From Lithospermum erythrorhizon (taxonomy: Eukaryota > Streptophyta > Magnoliopsida > Boraginales > Boraginaceae), in NCBI GenBank assembly GCA_019722365.1, contig JADFUC010001816.1, positions 930,001-994,000 of the forward strand: a stretch of DNA of 64,000 bases. Direction: 5' to 3'. The stretch's first letter is position 1. Each line of letters opens with the position of its first letter. Below the pieces are notes generated by a model. The model had not been told where the DNA came from. It saw only the letters and a program-made list of their open reading frames with translations, and ran no database searches. The translations under genes were made by a program, and so were the position numbers. Positions 35,140-48,027 of the stretch are shown one piece after another.

Positions 35140-37158
35140 AATTCACAAAGTTTCCTCCAATTGGACTGTTGTAGTTGAAGAAGAATCTTAATAATCATAG
35201 GTTCAAGAGAGATGAATTATATTGCAACAAACATAGAACTATTAGTTGGACGATTACTTGATTCGAAAAAATGTCTTCTTTTGCATTATACTAAAATTAG
35301 ACAGATTGGAATGTGTCCGGAGGCATTCAAATAAACAACACATGATTCATATTACAATTATAGAGCCATGTGCTTGCTTCTTATTCTTAGAAGGATTCCG
35401 GTGTCCCACATTCATCACATTAATTATCATCACTAATATTATTATAATTTTATATAACTAATATTTGTATTATTCCTGAGTAAGAAATATATTATTATTA
35501 TTTACTCAATCTACACCGATGTTTGATTTTTTCTTTAAATTACCCTGACCATCAATTATTAATCATTCATTATTTTAAAAACGTAAAATTTATATAACCT
35601 GAATTGCCTTTTAAAATACTTTTTATAATATTAATTTTTTTTATTTTTTTAATAATATAATTAAAGAAGAATTTCAAGATTAAAAATTTACTTCGACATG
35701 CTGAAAAGATGACTGTTTTAATCAAAAGAGTATTAAGTACGACATATTTTTATGATTAATGTTAACATGAGCTTAGATTAGTTCTAGGTCGTCGTGCATA
35801 AATTTATGCTAATCTGGTCCACATTAAGTTGTTGCCTACTATACTCAATATTTGGTGAATTTAGATAATCATAACTTTATATGTAGTCATGCAATATTAA
35901 AGATTTTCTGGTAGACAATTACAAGTGAAGTGCGTTGGTTATTTCCTGAAGAAATTCTTTCAATTTCCATAGCAGCCAAACTATTTTTGTGCAAAATTAT
36001 CAAAGTCAAAATTGGATCTGTATTTCTAGATTTATTATTACCTTTTATGGTTTCATATACAGTTGCAGACGTGTCGGCTAGTATCCTATGTCGAACTTCT
36101 ATACAGAATCTTCCGCGTTTCATCCGACATTTACAATTGACTTTTCCTTTTTCTACAAATAACCACTACTCCCATAAAAGTGGAGATTTAATTTTCTGAG
36201 TTTTCATCCATGTAATAATTATCTTAATTATTCCTGAAATTATAATTTTGTTCTAGAAATGATATCTGAACTTTGCGAAATACGATAATAATTTTATAAT
36301 AATTTCTGGATTACATACAAACGGTATAGAAAGAAAATGATCACTTATGTAATAATTTAAATTTCAATACAATAGTAATTTCTAGATTACATACAAATAA
36401 GGAAGATAACATTATCACTTATGTAATAATTTTGTAATTTCATTGACTATTTATTGAATATTTTGACAACTAAGTTTTGAATTTTATCAAATGTGTAATT
36501 ATCTCCATAACTTACCATACATCATATGCGATCTACAATCATAACGTGCAATGCGATGGTTGCAAGCTAAGTTAAAGACAAATTTGCAAAATATGTAGTT
36601 GGCTAACCCCAATTGATTTAGATAGATGCAAGATAATCCTTCAATAATCTATATGGTACCAAAATAAATTCAAAGAGAATTAAGATATTCACATACATAA
36701 TCATCAATCTTATTACAAAAAACTGGATCTGACAAAAATTCAATGTAATAATAAATTGAACAATACAACATATATAAATAGCCAACAATTCTATATCTTA
36801 CAAATTACATACTTTCACCACATCAAGAAATGCTCCCCAGAGAATCACCACTAACTTTTCACATCTTAACCAAAACAAATAAATTAATACAAGAATATTC
36901 ATCATTTGATCAAATCATTGAAAAATATGAATGAATATACTTTGGTGGACACTTCTCTTCTTTAATTTATATCATTTGTTAACCTTTGTATAACTTTGTA
37001 TAATACTTTCTATTATACGGTGTTAATATTATGACACATGTTTGAAGTGTGATAGTATTAACGTAATATAATAAAAAATATTTTGTATTACACACAAAAA
37101 TATAACAAATGATCCACTGGTTCATCAACAAATGAATCATCAAACCTTTTTCAATTGT
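35140..37158. other. AT-rich spacer
   Basis: No gene supported. About 35890-36200 has open frames on both strands but no recognisable motif. Bases near 36900-37158 are probably the 3' UTR of the next gene (minus strand). Confidence 0.5.
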
Positions 37159-37632
37159 TTAATGAGGAAGCATGTTTCTCTTGTTATCAAAATTCTTGAA
37201 ATAACTACCAACAGAATCATATTTTCCTGCAAATTTAGCTTTGTCGGCGCCACCGACAAAGTTCTTGATCTTGAAGAGCACATGCCTCCAACTCCCCTTA
37301 TTCCGGCAACCAAGAGCACCCTTTTCCTCTTCACTCATCTCAAGATCCAATGCAAATGGTGGCTTCCTTGAGAGGATCCAATCCCACCCCCATCCCCACC
37401 ACTTGACAATGGAGTTTGAAGCTGTTTCACTCATTGCAGAGACTGTTTTGGAACGTTGAAGTGCCCATGTTGTAGCTGGAGATGAGTAGTCAGACATGGA
37501 TTTGAGGGAGAGTGATGATGATAGTCTTCTTCTGATTGTTGAAGATTGGTCTTGGTTTTGCTCTTGTTGTTGAGATAAAGGGAGAGTTTGGGTGTTCTTG
37601 AAAGTTTGGAATATTGATGTTGTTGAAGTCAT
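37159..37632 (-). CDS. Small plant-specific protein, stress-induced-like
   Basis: A single uninterrupted 157-codon frame on the minus strand from ATG 37632 to the stop at 37159. A serine/glutamine-rich, basic N-terminal third (about residues 1-50; SLSLKSMSDYSS) is followed by a conserved-looking middle (residues about 55-120: TWALQRSKTVSAMSETASNS, WGWGWDWILSRKPPFALDLE, EEEKGALGCRNKGSWRHVLF) and a tyrosine/phenylalanine-containing tail. The tryptophan-rich core and SWRHV segment resemble a plant family often labelled stress-induced protein-related, whose biochemical function is unknown to me. No signal peptide or membrane segment is evident. A TATA-like ATATAAC lies about 110 bases upstream (about 37740, minus strand). 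Confidence 0.7.
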   Translation of the reverse strand: MTSTTSIFQTFKNTQTLPLSQQQEQNQDQSSTIRRRLSSSLSLKSMSDYSSPATTWALQRSKTVSAMSETASNSIVKWWGWGWDWILSRKPPFALDLEMSEEEKGALGCRNKGSWRHVLFKIKNFVGGADKAKFAGKYDSVGSYFKNFDNKRNMLPH

Positions 37633-40260
37633 TTTGTTCAGGGGTGGTGTTAATGTGTAGAAGAATGGAGATGGAGAAGAGAAATAGAGGTGTAAGGAGG
37701 TGGAATGTTGTGATCACAGCTTCATTACAGCCTGTGTTATATTATTCCATTTGGGAACATTGGCCATGGAATGGAATGGTGGGCCTTGGTTTTCTTTCTC
37801 TTTTTATTTTTTTATTGCCTACGATAATTTTGTCATTTTTGTGATTTAGGGGGGTAAATACTTTAAGAATTCTTTGTTTACTATTACGAGCTTATGCCAC
37901 TATCTCCTTGTATATTAGAGTTTCTTATATGTACACCTACATGTTAACTAACTAATATATACTTTTTTAATTCACTTTAATCATGCTTTATTTTTTAAAA
38001 TTAAATTTTCGACCTCATCAATTATTAATTATTACTTATTTTAAAAAAATATAAATTTATATAATCGGCGCTTCGCTTTTAAATACTTTATAATATTAAA
38101 TTTTTAATTTTTTAATAATATGCTTAAAGAGTAATTGAATATTAAAGAGTTATTTTGATACGTTAGAAAGTCAATTAAAATAAATTAAAGAAAGTATTCC
38201 TTAACTTTTGATGATTGGACTAATTAAGTTAGTGACATCGAGTTAGTTAGCTTTATCTAACTCGGTACAAAAAGACAAAATGTAATTAGTTAGTGTATCA
38301 CTCTTTTAAACTAGAACTTAATTGATTCAATCATCAAATTTTAAGGAACGTGAGTTAATTAACATGTATCATTATAACACATATTAAAAGATCTTATATT
38401 AAAATTGTAGCTTAGATGTGTTGTAAACTTATATACCGGTTTAAAAAACTAATTAGTCTATAATATCTCTATCGCTTTGTAATAAGTGTGGATCACAAGT
38501 TAGTTTCTTATATTACACTTTTAATCTCACTTTTTAAGTAATTTAAAGATCAAAATAATTAGAAATTATTCTTTAAATTATATATGTCCTTAAATATATT
38601 TTTGAGACCCGCATTTTGAATATTTATCTAATAAAATGATACAACTTGGGACTTGCCTCTGAGTTCGAGACTCTGAGTCAGATTTGGGAGTAAGGAGAAT
38701 AGGACATATAATCTCAAGATCAAAATACTAGATTACTAGAGCCGCCTAACGAACCTGCCTAAATTGTCACAGTTTGATTGCCTAAGACTTCTTAACGAAT
38801 CCTGGGCCGGCTTCATTCCGTTAAGCGACGGCCCCTATTCTGCCGGCGCCGCCAGATTTTGGTCGACGCGACATCATTAGATAAACCAGATCAATGCTTC
38901 AGAATGCTTATCAATTTTTTGCACTAAATGTCCTAATCGGTTAATTCTAATCCAGATCATGAGACACAATTTTTTGAAAATTGATTTACCTAATCAACAA
39001 ATAACATTTCTAACGAAATAACGATTTATTATCAGCTCAAATGATAGCTTTAAAGATACAATAAGCTTTTTCTCACACACCACATCGACAAACTGACAAC
39101 TGTAAATGGTACAATGATGTGCTCATCCGTCTACGGTGAAACCTAAAAGTTACAAAGTCACCATATTCTTACGCTGGCGACGCTCCAATAAATTCATTGC
39201 CACCCATCCAAGTAAACATGATGTGTTTGCCACCATCCTCAACATTCCATTTTCAATTTTGACATCACGAAGTCATTATCCATACTAGCCTTACAACCAC
39301 CGCCACAAAAAGCTGACATTGCTCACCAAAGGCTGGAGGTAGCCCTGCCTTTCTAAGTGAACGGATCTACGCATAATCTTGAAAACCTCTACACTCCAGA
39401 CTCCCTCCGGAATTCTTTTCTCGAGGCATAGTGAACACATGTTAATAAACAATTGTAAATCGATTATTATCAGCTTGTGATTATCGAGCAAGAAAATGCT
39501 TTATTTATAGATCTAAGAAAACGCTTCGATCAACTTATGCAACAACGGTACCATGCTGTAATTCGTGCGTACGACATTTAGCCCCCAACGGCTATTTTTA
39601 TATTAAACGCGGCATCGCTTGATCAAACCAGCATCTTCAATGCTAGGATCCCAACGGCAAATTTTCCCAACCGCTACAAATAAGTAACGCATCACTTTAT
39701 GAATTAACGCTGCACGTTGATCAAACGTTACCATCGCTTAGTCCCAACGTTTCATCGGTTACTAGATTAACGCGCAGACTGCTTGATCAAACTACATTCC
39801 TCATTTATTCCCTACGCGAAAATTTTGTACAAACACAATTCATTGAGAATTTAAAGCTTAACATCATTCTTCATTTATCACAACTCACAATCATTTTAAG
39901 AATTGGCAATACTCACAATCATTTTCTAAACAATTACAATACTCATTACTTATTTCTAAAGAATTACAATACTCACAATCCAAGAACTGCATCGTGACAT
40001 TTTACTTAACTTACGCTTTTAACATTTTAAAATAAAAGAGATCTTCTGCGCAACCTTCAACTTCGCTTTATAAAAATTTGTTTTACTAATGATTTGATAG
40101 ATTTAAACTCGGTCCACTTTTCGAACTAGTTTTTCGAAAGACCGAACTTTGACGTTGTTTTACAACCGCCGTCGTTAAGTCACAGCTTCTCATCTTCATA
40201 TAAAACCCCTAGCCATATTTTTCCATTAAATCAGAAGCGCCCCCCCCCCAAATCGTGAAG
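37633..40260. other. Spacer with eroded repeats
   Basis: 37800-38630 is AT-rich. 38640-39880 has higher GC and repeated phrases such as CTTGATCAAAC, CCCAACG and ATTAACGC (39530-39800), which suggest an old transposon flank. 39885-39985 has four imperfect copies of ACAATACTCACAATCATTTTCTA. About 40140-40260 looks like the promoter and leader of the following S19-like exon. Confidence 0.45.
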
Positions 40261-41589
40261 ATGGAGAGTGGTAGAAAGGGATTAGATTCTCCTCATGATT
40301 TCGTTAAGGCTTATGCTAATCACCTCAAACGATCCGGCAAGGTATGCTCCCTCTTGTCCCAAAATTATTGTCCACTTTTCAATTTTATACATAGACATAT
40401 TTAATAATAAATGAGTACCTGTTCTTTAATTATTCTATAAATGCCTAAATGAAGATGAGAAGTTGTGAATTAACGAGTGGAGGTTGTAAAATAACGTCAA
40501 AGTTCGATTCTATTTTCCAAAAATTTGGATTCGGAAATTTAGAAGTTCGATTTCATATGGTTTAAATTTGAGGTTCGGCTTGCCATTCGAACAAAATTCG
40601 TATCATCATTTCTGATTCAGATTGTATTGGACTGTTAGACCTACCCATCATCTAAATGAATAAACCAAAATCGAAGTTCAATTTGATATGGTTTAAATTT
40701 AAGGTTTGGCTGCTTGTGGTTGAAACCGAATTTGAATCATCATTTCAAATTCAGATTGTATTGGACTATTAGACCAACTCATCATTCAAATGAATAAACC
40801 GGACTTGAAATTGTTTTTCGAACTTAAATTGGTTTGAACTTTTCAACGTTCGAGAAAAAATATAGAATTGGATAGACCACGAACCTCAATTTGTCATTGT
40901 TCAATCGAAACGAATGGAATGTTACTTTTCTGGTTTCATATTGAACCGTACTTTTTCGAAGTAAACTCCTGCTACTGTTTTTACATGCCTACAGGCTAGC
41001 ATTGGATCTAAGATTAATATTGGGCCTTCAGCTTGCCACAGCTCACAGTCAACAGTACCACTACTGCTAAGAGCCCATGGTCTGACTAATGGGACGAGGC
41101 TTTCTTTGTTTCCTTACTTACTCCTAGACGTGGCTAACGAACAATATCTTGATAATAATATGAGTTTATGTCTGGGCTAATGATTTTTAGTGACTCAGTT
41201 TTGTCATTAATGTCAAACTAGTGACGGAACTTTTTAAAGACCATTGGCAGGTACTTGAGTGCTATATCGTGTTTGATGGACGTAAAATGAGTGTTATGCT
41301 TGTATTTTCAAGAATAATAACTGTACGCAAATTGAGGTCTGTATTGAATTTAGTATATGAAATATACAAACTATTTTGAGAAGGTTATAACCGTCGTTGT
41401 AAAGACGAACCTACCTCCCATCTTTGACATCCCAAAAACATAGTATAGACTTTAAGAAGCTACCAATGGATTTTCGAAAGTTGATGCACCACCTCTATAT
41501 TATGATAATACTCGATCTCCTGATAGCCATTACCTCTTTGATGGGTTCCCATCGTTTTCGATGCCCAATTTGGGAGATTTCAATAATAC
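40261..41589 (+). CDS. Chimeric short gene model; first exon like ribosomal protein S19
   Basis: Three exons keep phase with GT..AG borders: 40261-40341, 40995-41079, 41457-41589. Exon 1 encodes MESGRKGLD followed by SPHDFVKAYANHLKRSGK, which matches the N-terminus of cytosolic ribosomal protein S19, ending where S19 would continue with its second part. A telo-box-like AAAACCCCTAG stands about 60 bases before the ATG (40202), as in ribosomal-protein promoters. Exon 2 (ASIGSKINIGPSA..) and exon 3 (..VDAPPLYYDNTRSPDSHYLF..) are not S19 and I do not recognise them. After exon 3 (donor AC|GTAGGT) I found no in-frame continuation: each acceptor tried before 41717 leads quickly to a stop. It may be a captured S19 promoter and exon, an eroded gene, or a leader of the downstream transporter. 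Confidence 0.45.
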
Positions 41590-41716
41590 GTAGGTGGCTT
41601 AGTATTTAAAATTTCCATCTCTAGTTGCTCCTTTCCGTTTCATTTCTTGACAGCAAGCATTTTCTGTCTATAAGCTAGTTCAAATCCACTCACAGGTTTA
41701 TGCATCTTACTTTTAG

Positions 41717-44700
41717 GATAAAGATGACTTAGAAGTTAATCAGGATGTCGAGGATGGCAAGGCTCTCTTGATTGGTATTTTACTCCCTCTGATCCCACAC
41801 GCCTCTTATATTTTGTCATGTTTTCTTTCTTTCTTGCCCCTTATTTCTTCCTTTCCTGTCTTGCCAAACCTTACTCAAGTCAACACCTTGTTCAATCCAC
41901 AGACTCCACAAAAGAGGGTATCATCCCTTTGGCGGGGAGCACCCCTGTTCGATCGTCATGGAAGCTCAAGTAGGGTTTAGCTACCATCATTTTCTTATTA
42001 ATTTCATAAGCAATCTGTTATGCCTGTCTTATCTTTTTTTCTGTTTCAAATAGGTCATTTGTTACAGTTGCTTTGACCATTCTTACAAGTTCACAGTCCA
42101 TATTGATTGTCTGGTCTAAGAGAGCTGGAAAGTATGAGTATAGTGTCACAACTGCAAATTTCATGGTAAGGCTGCGAATTCATCCGGAAAGCCTAGTGCA
42201 TTCGTAAAATAATGTCCATCTATATAATTCTAAATTTTTCCTTGGTTTCCCTGCCATAATCAGGTTGAGTTTCTAAAATGTGGCCTCTCACTCGCAGCCT
42301 TGACAAGGATTTGGGGGAATGAAGGTGTTACTGAGGATAACAGGTTATTTATGTTTTTCTGTTCCTTTATTAACCTGATAGAAAATACCCTAAAACAATA
42401 TTATACGAGTACCTGTGTAATTTTCTTTTTCTCGATCTTCTTTTTCTTTCATAATCTTCAGCCTTCGAAAGTTTAGTGAAGTGATATTATTGAGAGTTGA
42501 AAATGGAGTTGCAGTACACTGGCACAACCTATGGACTTTGGATAATCCTTCTTTTCATACCGGTTACAATCCTATGGACGTATAGAAAACATGAGAGGAA
42601 GTTTAGTTTCCCGTCTCTTATTAAACTTATTATCTTCAGATTGAGCACAACATGGGATGAAGTTAATGTTTTCCCAATACCAGCTGCACTTTATCTGATA
42701 AAGAATCTGCTTCAGGTTGGTCTGATTTCTCTTTTGTGGTTCTTCATGATTTTCTGGTAGGTGATGAGTCTCAAATTATAATTCGCATAATTTGTCTACA
42801 TGTTTGCAGTATTACATTTTTGCATATGTAGATGCTCCAGGGTATCAAATCCTGAAGAACTTGAATATCATCAGCACAGGCGTACTGTACCGAATTATTC
42901 TTAAAAAGAAGTAAGCTGCCATTCAAGTAGAGAAATTTCACTGCATTCTGAATTTAGTTTAACCGATTGACGTGTTTTATGCAATTTATAGATGATAGGG
43001 GGGATATTTCAACTGTATTGACCTTTTTTGAGGAACAAAAAGGAAAAATGGAAAGGATGAATTATGTTAAATGAATCTTAAAATGCTGCTGTCTCTGCAA
43101 TGGATCCACTAAAAATTTCTCATTCATCTTTTTCGGAAAGTTTCATTCTCATGCATCTTGTTTCTTCCCCTGAATATGTTAATGTATACTTTTCACATTG
43201 CAAATGACACCTTCTTTATAACCAGCCAAATCGTGTTCACACATACACATGCAGTGTATTGAGTTTTAACTCTTTGTGCATAATCACATAATCAGTTGGT
43301 CAAACTGATGTTTATTGAAGATAGGAACTCTACTTCTTGAGTGAAGACCTCGTGACATAAGTAATCAGTTTTCAAGCTTAAGTCATTAACTTACTTATTT
43401 TGTCTTTTTCCAGGCTAAGTAATATCCAATGGGCAGCATTCATTTTGTTAACTGCTGGCTGCACTACAGCACAACTCAATCCTAGGTGAGAATAATGCAG
43501 CTACATTATCCTAAAATAATCTTAGAAGCTGGGAAATATGTGCTCTCAATGTCTGGAGCACATTTGATAAGGGATCAAACATTTGATTCTCTTCGAACTC
43601 TTCACCTTTTATCGTTATGTATCATTATATCTTCTTTCCTACAATATATATTAATTTTATGCTACTTACATAGATGTGTTTCATAACAGTTCTGATGACC
43701 GTGTCCTCCAGACACCCTTGCAAGGTTGGCTGATGGCTATTGTAAGTTTTGATTTTGAAATGTAAACAAGCAAAAATAAATAATGAAGTTTCCGATCCTG
43801 AGTTACAATTACTAAACTGATGTCATTTTTCCCTCCAGATCATGGCTCTCCTGAGTGGTTTTGCTGGAGTCTACACTGAGGTAAAACTAAAGCCCTACTG
43901 CCCTAATAATGTGATTGCAGTGTTCATAGTGGTAGAATCCACTTTAATAAATTCTCAGTTTAACATTGTAAATTGTTGATTGAAGTTTTCACCAGATCCT
44001 GAATTGTTTTCTGGATCCCGTTCATTCAATACATTACATGATCAATTATCAGATAATCCAGATATAATGGTGCATGTTTTCGCTGTTGAATAGTTTTACC
44101 TCTTACTTCAGGCCATTATCAAGAAGCGACCTTCGAGGAACATTAATGTGCAGAACTTCTGGTTGTATGTATTTGGGATGATTTTCAATGCTATTGCTAT
44201 ATTGTTTCAAGATTTCGATGCCGTCATGAACAAGTAAATTCAAGATTTCTGTTTCCTTTAATCCTCTCTCTTCTTTGTTTAGTTTTAAAATTATAGTGCA
44301 TATGATTTATTTGTTTCTGTTTTAAGAACTATTACAGTGAGAAAGGATCATCAGTATCGGTGCTCAACCAGTTTTGATCCCCCCTTTTTTAGCATATTAT
44401 TGCAGAATTATATGTTTGTTTTTGAAACTCCGTCTTGTCAGGGTTTGGATGCGATAATCGGTCTTTTCTTCTTTATGGCAGAAACTTTTTTTTCTCAATT
44501 AGGAAGTACGACCCAATGTTTTTTTCTGCTTTAATTCACTGGTTTCTGTCTATACAGGGGCTTCTTCCATGGATATTCAATGATCACGGTTCTCATGATC
44601 CTCAACCATGCACTAAGGTTTTCCATTTCACTTTCACAGATTTATTCCTGTTATAGTTACTTGAACGGTTGAACCCAACCTCTATTTTCTTCGGCCTCAG

Positions 44701-45656
44701 TGGGTTTAGTTGTATTGATATACTAAGATACCTCTTTAATTATTTATTTTATCTTTGTGGTGGGAGGGGAACTAAGGAAGCATCCGTATGAAAACAAGTT
44801 ATAGTTCTTATTTTTCTCTTCTAATATATTTCTTGAATGTGTGGCCGTTCTGAATGAGGAATTCATTGTTACAGTGGCATAGCTGTATCCATGGTCATGA
44901 AATATGCTGACAATATTGTTAAGGTATGAATTTGATAAATTGCTTGTATTTTGATACTTACATGCATTTGCTATACATGTAGGCGAACATAATGTACTCA
45001 AATAGTTTGTAAGACCTTGGTTGCTTATTGTTTGTTTCTTGTATTGGTGTGCTATTTCTTCATTTTTATTATTGTCTTATGGGAGAGATTGTAAAGGACA
45101 GCTTGGGGAGTAATGAATATATGTAGTGGCAGATATGCATATATATTGGTCTAAATGGTTATTGAGATATTATGTTATAAATCGGATTTAGTTACAAAAT
45201 CATATCATGTTATTGACGTTTACGCCTGTAAGTAGTTCTCCTAGCCGTCTAATTATGCACCTGTTTACTCGTCTTTGATCAATGATAAGGATTGATGCCT
45301 TTCCCTTAGTTACCACTTACCAACATGTAGACTTTGATTATGCTATGAAGAGCTCCGGAATGAACATTGCTAGAAAATTGCTGACCCACCTAACTTATGT
45401 TGCAGGTGTATTCCACTTCAGTTGCAATGCTGCTGACAGCAATTGTTTCTGTCATCCTCTTTAGATTTCATCTCTCGCTCGCCTTCTTTCTTGGTTCAAC
45501 TGTTGTATCTGTCTCCATATTGTCCCCCATATCTAACTAATTTACTTCTTTTTGCATAATGGAAGTATTGAACTGATTCTGTTACTCTCCCTTTGCAGTG
45601 TTGTATCTGTCTCCATATACTTACACTCAATTGGGAAACTCCAAAGACAACAATAA
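41717..45656 (+). CDS. UTR6: Golgi nucleotide-sugar transporter, UTR6/CMP-sialic acid transporter-like
   Basis: Exons in phase: 41717-41774, 41903-41969, 42054-42165, 42264-42343, 42640-42715, 42810-42910, 43414-43485, 43690-43741, 43839-43880, 44112-44233, 44558-44617, 44875-44923, 45406-45540. The protein runs DKDDLEVNQDVEDGK.. (acidic cytosolic head), VTVALTILTSSQSILIVWSK, YYIFAYVDAPGYQILKNLNI, FAGVYTEAIIKKRPSRNINV, GFFHGYSMITVLMILNHALS, VSMVMKYADNIVKVYSTSVA. This hydrophobic order with about ten segments matches Arabidopsis UTR6 (NST/TPT superfamily), a Golgi/ER antiporter of nucleotide sugars. The initiation exon was not found; about 40-60 residues may be missing. The 3' end is unusual: a 20-bp duplication replaces the last donor, so the frame reads into SPISN-stop at 45540, while the family ending (IYLHSIGKLQ..) lies at 45599-45656 and cannot be joined in frame with a normal GT donor. 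Confidence 0.85.
45501..45618 (+). repeat. 20-bp direct duplication across the last UTR6 exon junction
   Basis: TGTTGTATCTGTCTCCATAT occurs at 45501-45520 and again at 45599-45618, exactly after the acceptor TTTGCAG. The first copy lies where the donor of the last intron should be. Confidence 0.9.
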
Positions 45657-47239
45657 TACCTACCGTTACTGTCGTTCCGCTGGAAATGAAAAGTCTGTAT
45701 TATCATCCCTCGAGGCAGATCTGGTGGTAGAATTTGATCATTTTCTTGTTTGTTCTTAACCCACCCCCTTCCTCCCTTTGGTTGTAAGATCCACACCCCT
45801 TAGCAGGAGGATTGCATCATTAATGGAAGAGCTCATGATTAGTTGTTAAAATTCATTCTGTTATAGAGTTCCTTTCCATTTGAATGGACTTTGTTATTGT
45901 GCTTCTAATGTTATTTGTGATCCATATATATATTGTGAACTTGTTCTAAAACTGATCAGAAAACATTGACAAAATGTGGATTTTGAGGAATTTTAAATGT
46001 TAAAAAACTCATCAAACAGTTTCAAAGTGCAAGGGACTTTTATGACATGGGATTTTGGGAATGCTATTATTTCTGCCACATTTACATTTACTCTTTATTC
46101 TACATGAATGCAGAATATCAAGTTTTGTAATCTCAATTGATTGAATTAGGCAATGTGTTGATGCACTATCTCAAAAGGCACACACCTTTACTGCCAAGCT
46201 AAGTAAAAATAATACAGTATTTGGTGCTTCTTTCCTATTTACTCATTAGATAAGTAAGTATAACTGATAAAGATCTACCTCTTCAACTTCTTGAAAATAG
46301 AAAATTACAAGTCAAATACACATAGCCATCAACATGATGTACCATGCCGGTGTTGCATCATGACACGTAAATACTATAATGATATATTGTTACCTTTTAC
46401 AAATGTACTTAATTTATTATTAATTCTCTTCAATTTGCCAATGCAATTCTGTATTTAGATTTTACAAAAAAATGATTAATGGATATGTTATCTCGATTTG
46501 TTCACGTTTATTTCATCTAATATAAGAACGACTTAAAAATAATTCACACCATGATTTAGGTAAAATTGCAAGAATACCACATTTCTTATTAAAAATTGTG
46601 TTCTTTAACACATTTTAATAAAAGTTGCACTCTATATCACATTATCACCCATCCTATTTTTGATAAAAATATCCTTATCAATACAATTATAATTTTGTTT
46701 TTCTTCCTTACTATCGAACAAATATGTAAATAATATTTAGAAGTTAATATCAATTACATTAATATCTACCTAATATCTAACTAATATTTAACAAATATCT
46801 TTATAATATCCATTGTTTCGGGGTATTTCTATCCGAAAATAGAACGAGTGTTATGAGATGTAATTTTTATTAAAAATTGGTATTTGCATTCGTTTTTCAA
46901 ATTCATGGTCCGGATCGTCCACTTCTTTAGTTTTTATGACTATTTTTGTTAATAGCGTGAAATTAAACAGGTGAAAATACAAACATAACGTATTTTCATG
47001 TGTCGGCTCAACCAAATTACTATAATCAATATTTACAGTAATTATCTACTGTAAATTTTAGTACTATTTTGTTTCTATAAATGATTCTATATTTTTCCAT
47101 AAAAAGAAAACCAAAAATTATAAAAAATAAAAATAAAAACGTTTGCTGGTTTTTGAAGGTAATGCTAGCATTAAACACCCCATTATTTAATCTTCATGAA
47201 TCATTCCTTAATCAATAATTCATTTATTTATGTAATTCA
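45657..47239. other. Spacer between UTR6 and BIG
   Basis: UTR6 3' flank followed by very AT-rich DNA. No gene, RNA or clear transposon seen. Confidence 0.5.
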
Positions 47240-47990
47240 AAAAAATTGAGTTGGGTGTTTTCAAGATTGGGTTTTTATTGAATTTTGGTAAGTTTTAAGG
47301 ACATAATTTTTCATTTTGTAGAGTCATTTTTAATTGATTTATTTATATAATTGAAAATTTTGAGTTGGGTATTTTCAAGATTAGTTTTTTATTGAATTTT
47401 AGCAAGCTTAAAGGTTATTAATTTTATTTTGTTAATGCATTATTGATTAGCAGATTCATGTTTAGTTGATTTATTATTGAATTTTAGCCAGCTTAAAGGA
47501 CTTTTTTTTCCCATTCATTTGCAAAATCATGTTTGATCCATTTATATATACATAATAATTAGTAGAATTTTAGTTGGTTGTTTTCAAGATTGGATTTTTA
47601 TTGAATTTTAGGATGTTTACAGGAGATTAATTCTCATTTTTCATTTGCAGATTTATGTTTGATCTATTCATATATATATAATAGAATTTCAGTTGGGTGT
47701 TTTTAAGATTGGATTATTAGAGGACATTAATTTTGGGGAAATGATTGCTGAATCTGATCATGTTTGATTGATTCGTTTTTATCATGAAAGAATTCCAGTT
47801 GGGTGTTTCCAGAATTTAGTTTTTATTGAATTTCAGCCACCTTAAGGGAAATGCATTTTTGGAAAAGTATTGCTGATATGATTTATTTATATAATCGAAA
47901 GAATTTCAGTTGGGTGTTTTCGAAATTTGATTATTTTATTGTATATCAGCCAGCTTAAAGGACATAAATTTTGGGATATTAATTGCTGAA
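47240..47990 (+). repeat. Minisatellite in BIG promoter/leader, about 110-bp unit, about 7 copies
   Basis: Each unit has GAATTTCAGTTGGGTGTTTT, CAAGATTGGATTTTTATTG, AATTTTAGCCAGCTTAAAGG, ACATTAATTTTGGGAAAT and TTGATTGATTTATTTATATA. Copies begin near 47245, 47360, 47470 (partial), 47565, 47685, 47790 and 47905. The last ends about 40 bases before the BIG start codon, so the array must be in the promoter or 5' UTR. Confidence 0.85.
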
Positions 47991-48027
47991 TTGGTCGTGA
48001 TCGGAGCTCCGGAGTTGAATCGGTCAA

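Noticed and set aside
42497..42760. Open frame MELQYTGTTYGLWIILL.. overlapping UTR6
   Set aside because: Its first half lies inside intron 42344-42639; only the part from 42640 (LSTTWDEVNVFPIPAAL) is UTR6 exon. It is a read-through frame, not a separate membrane protein.
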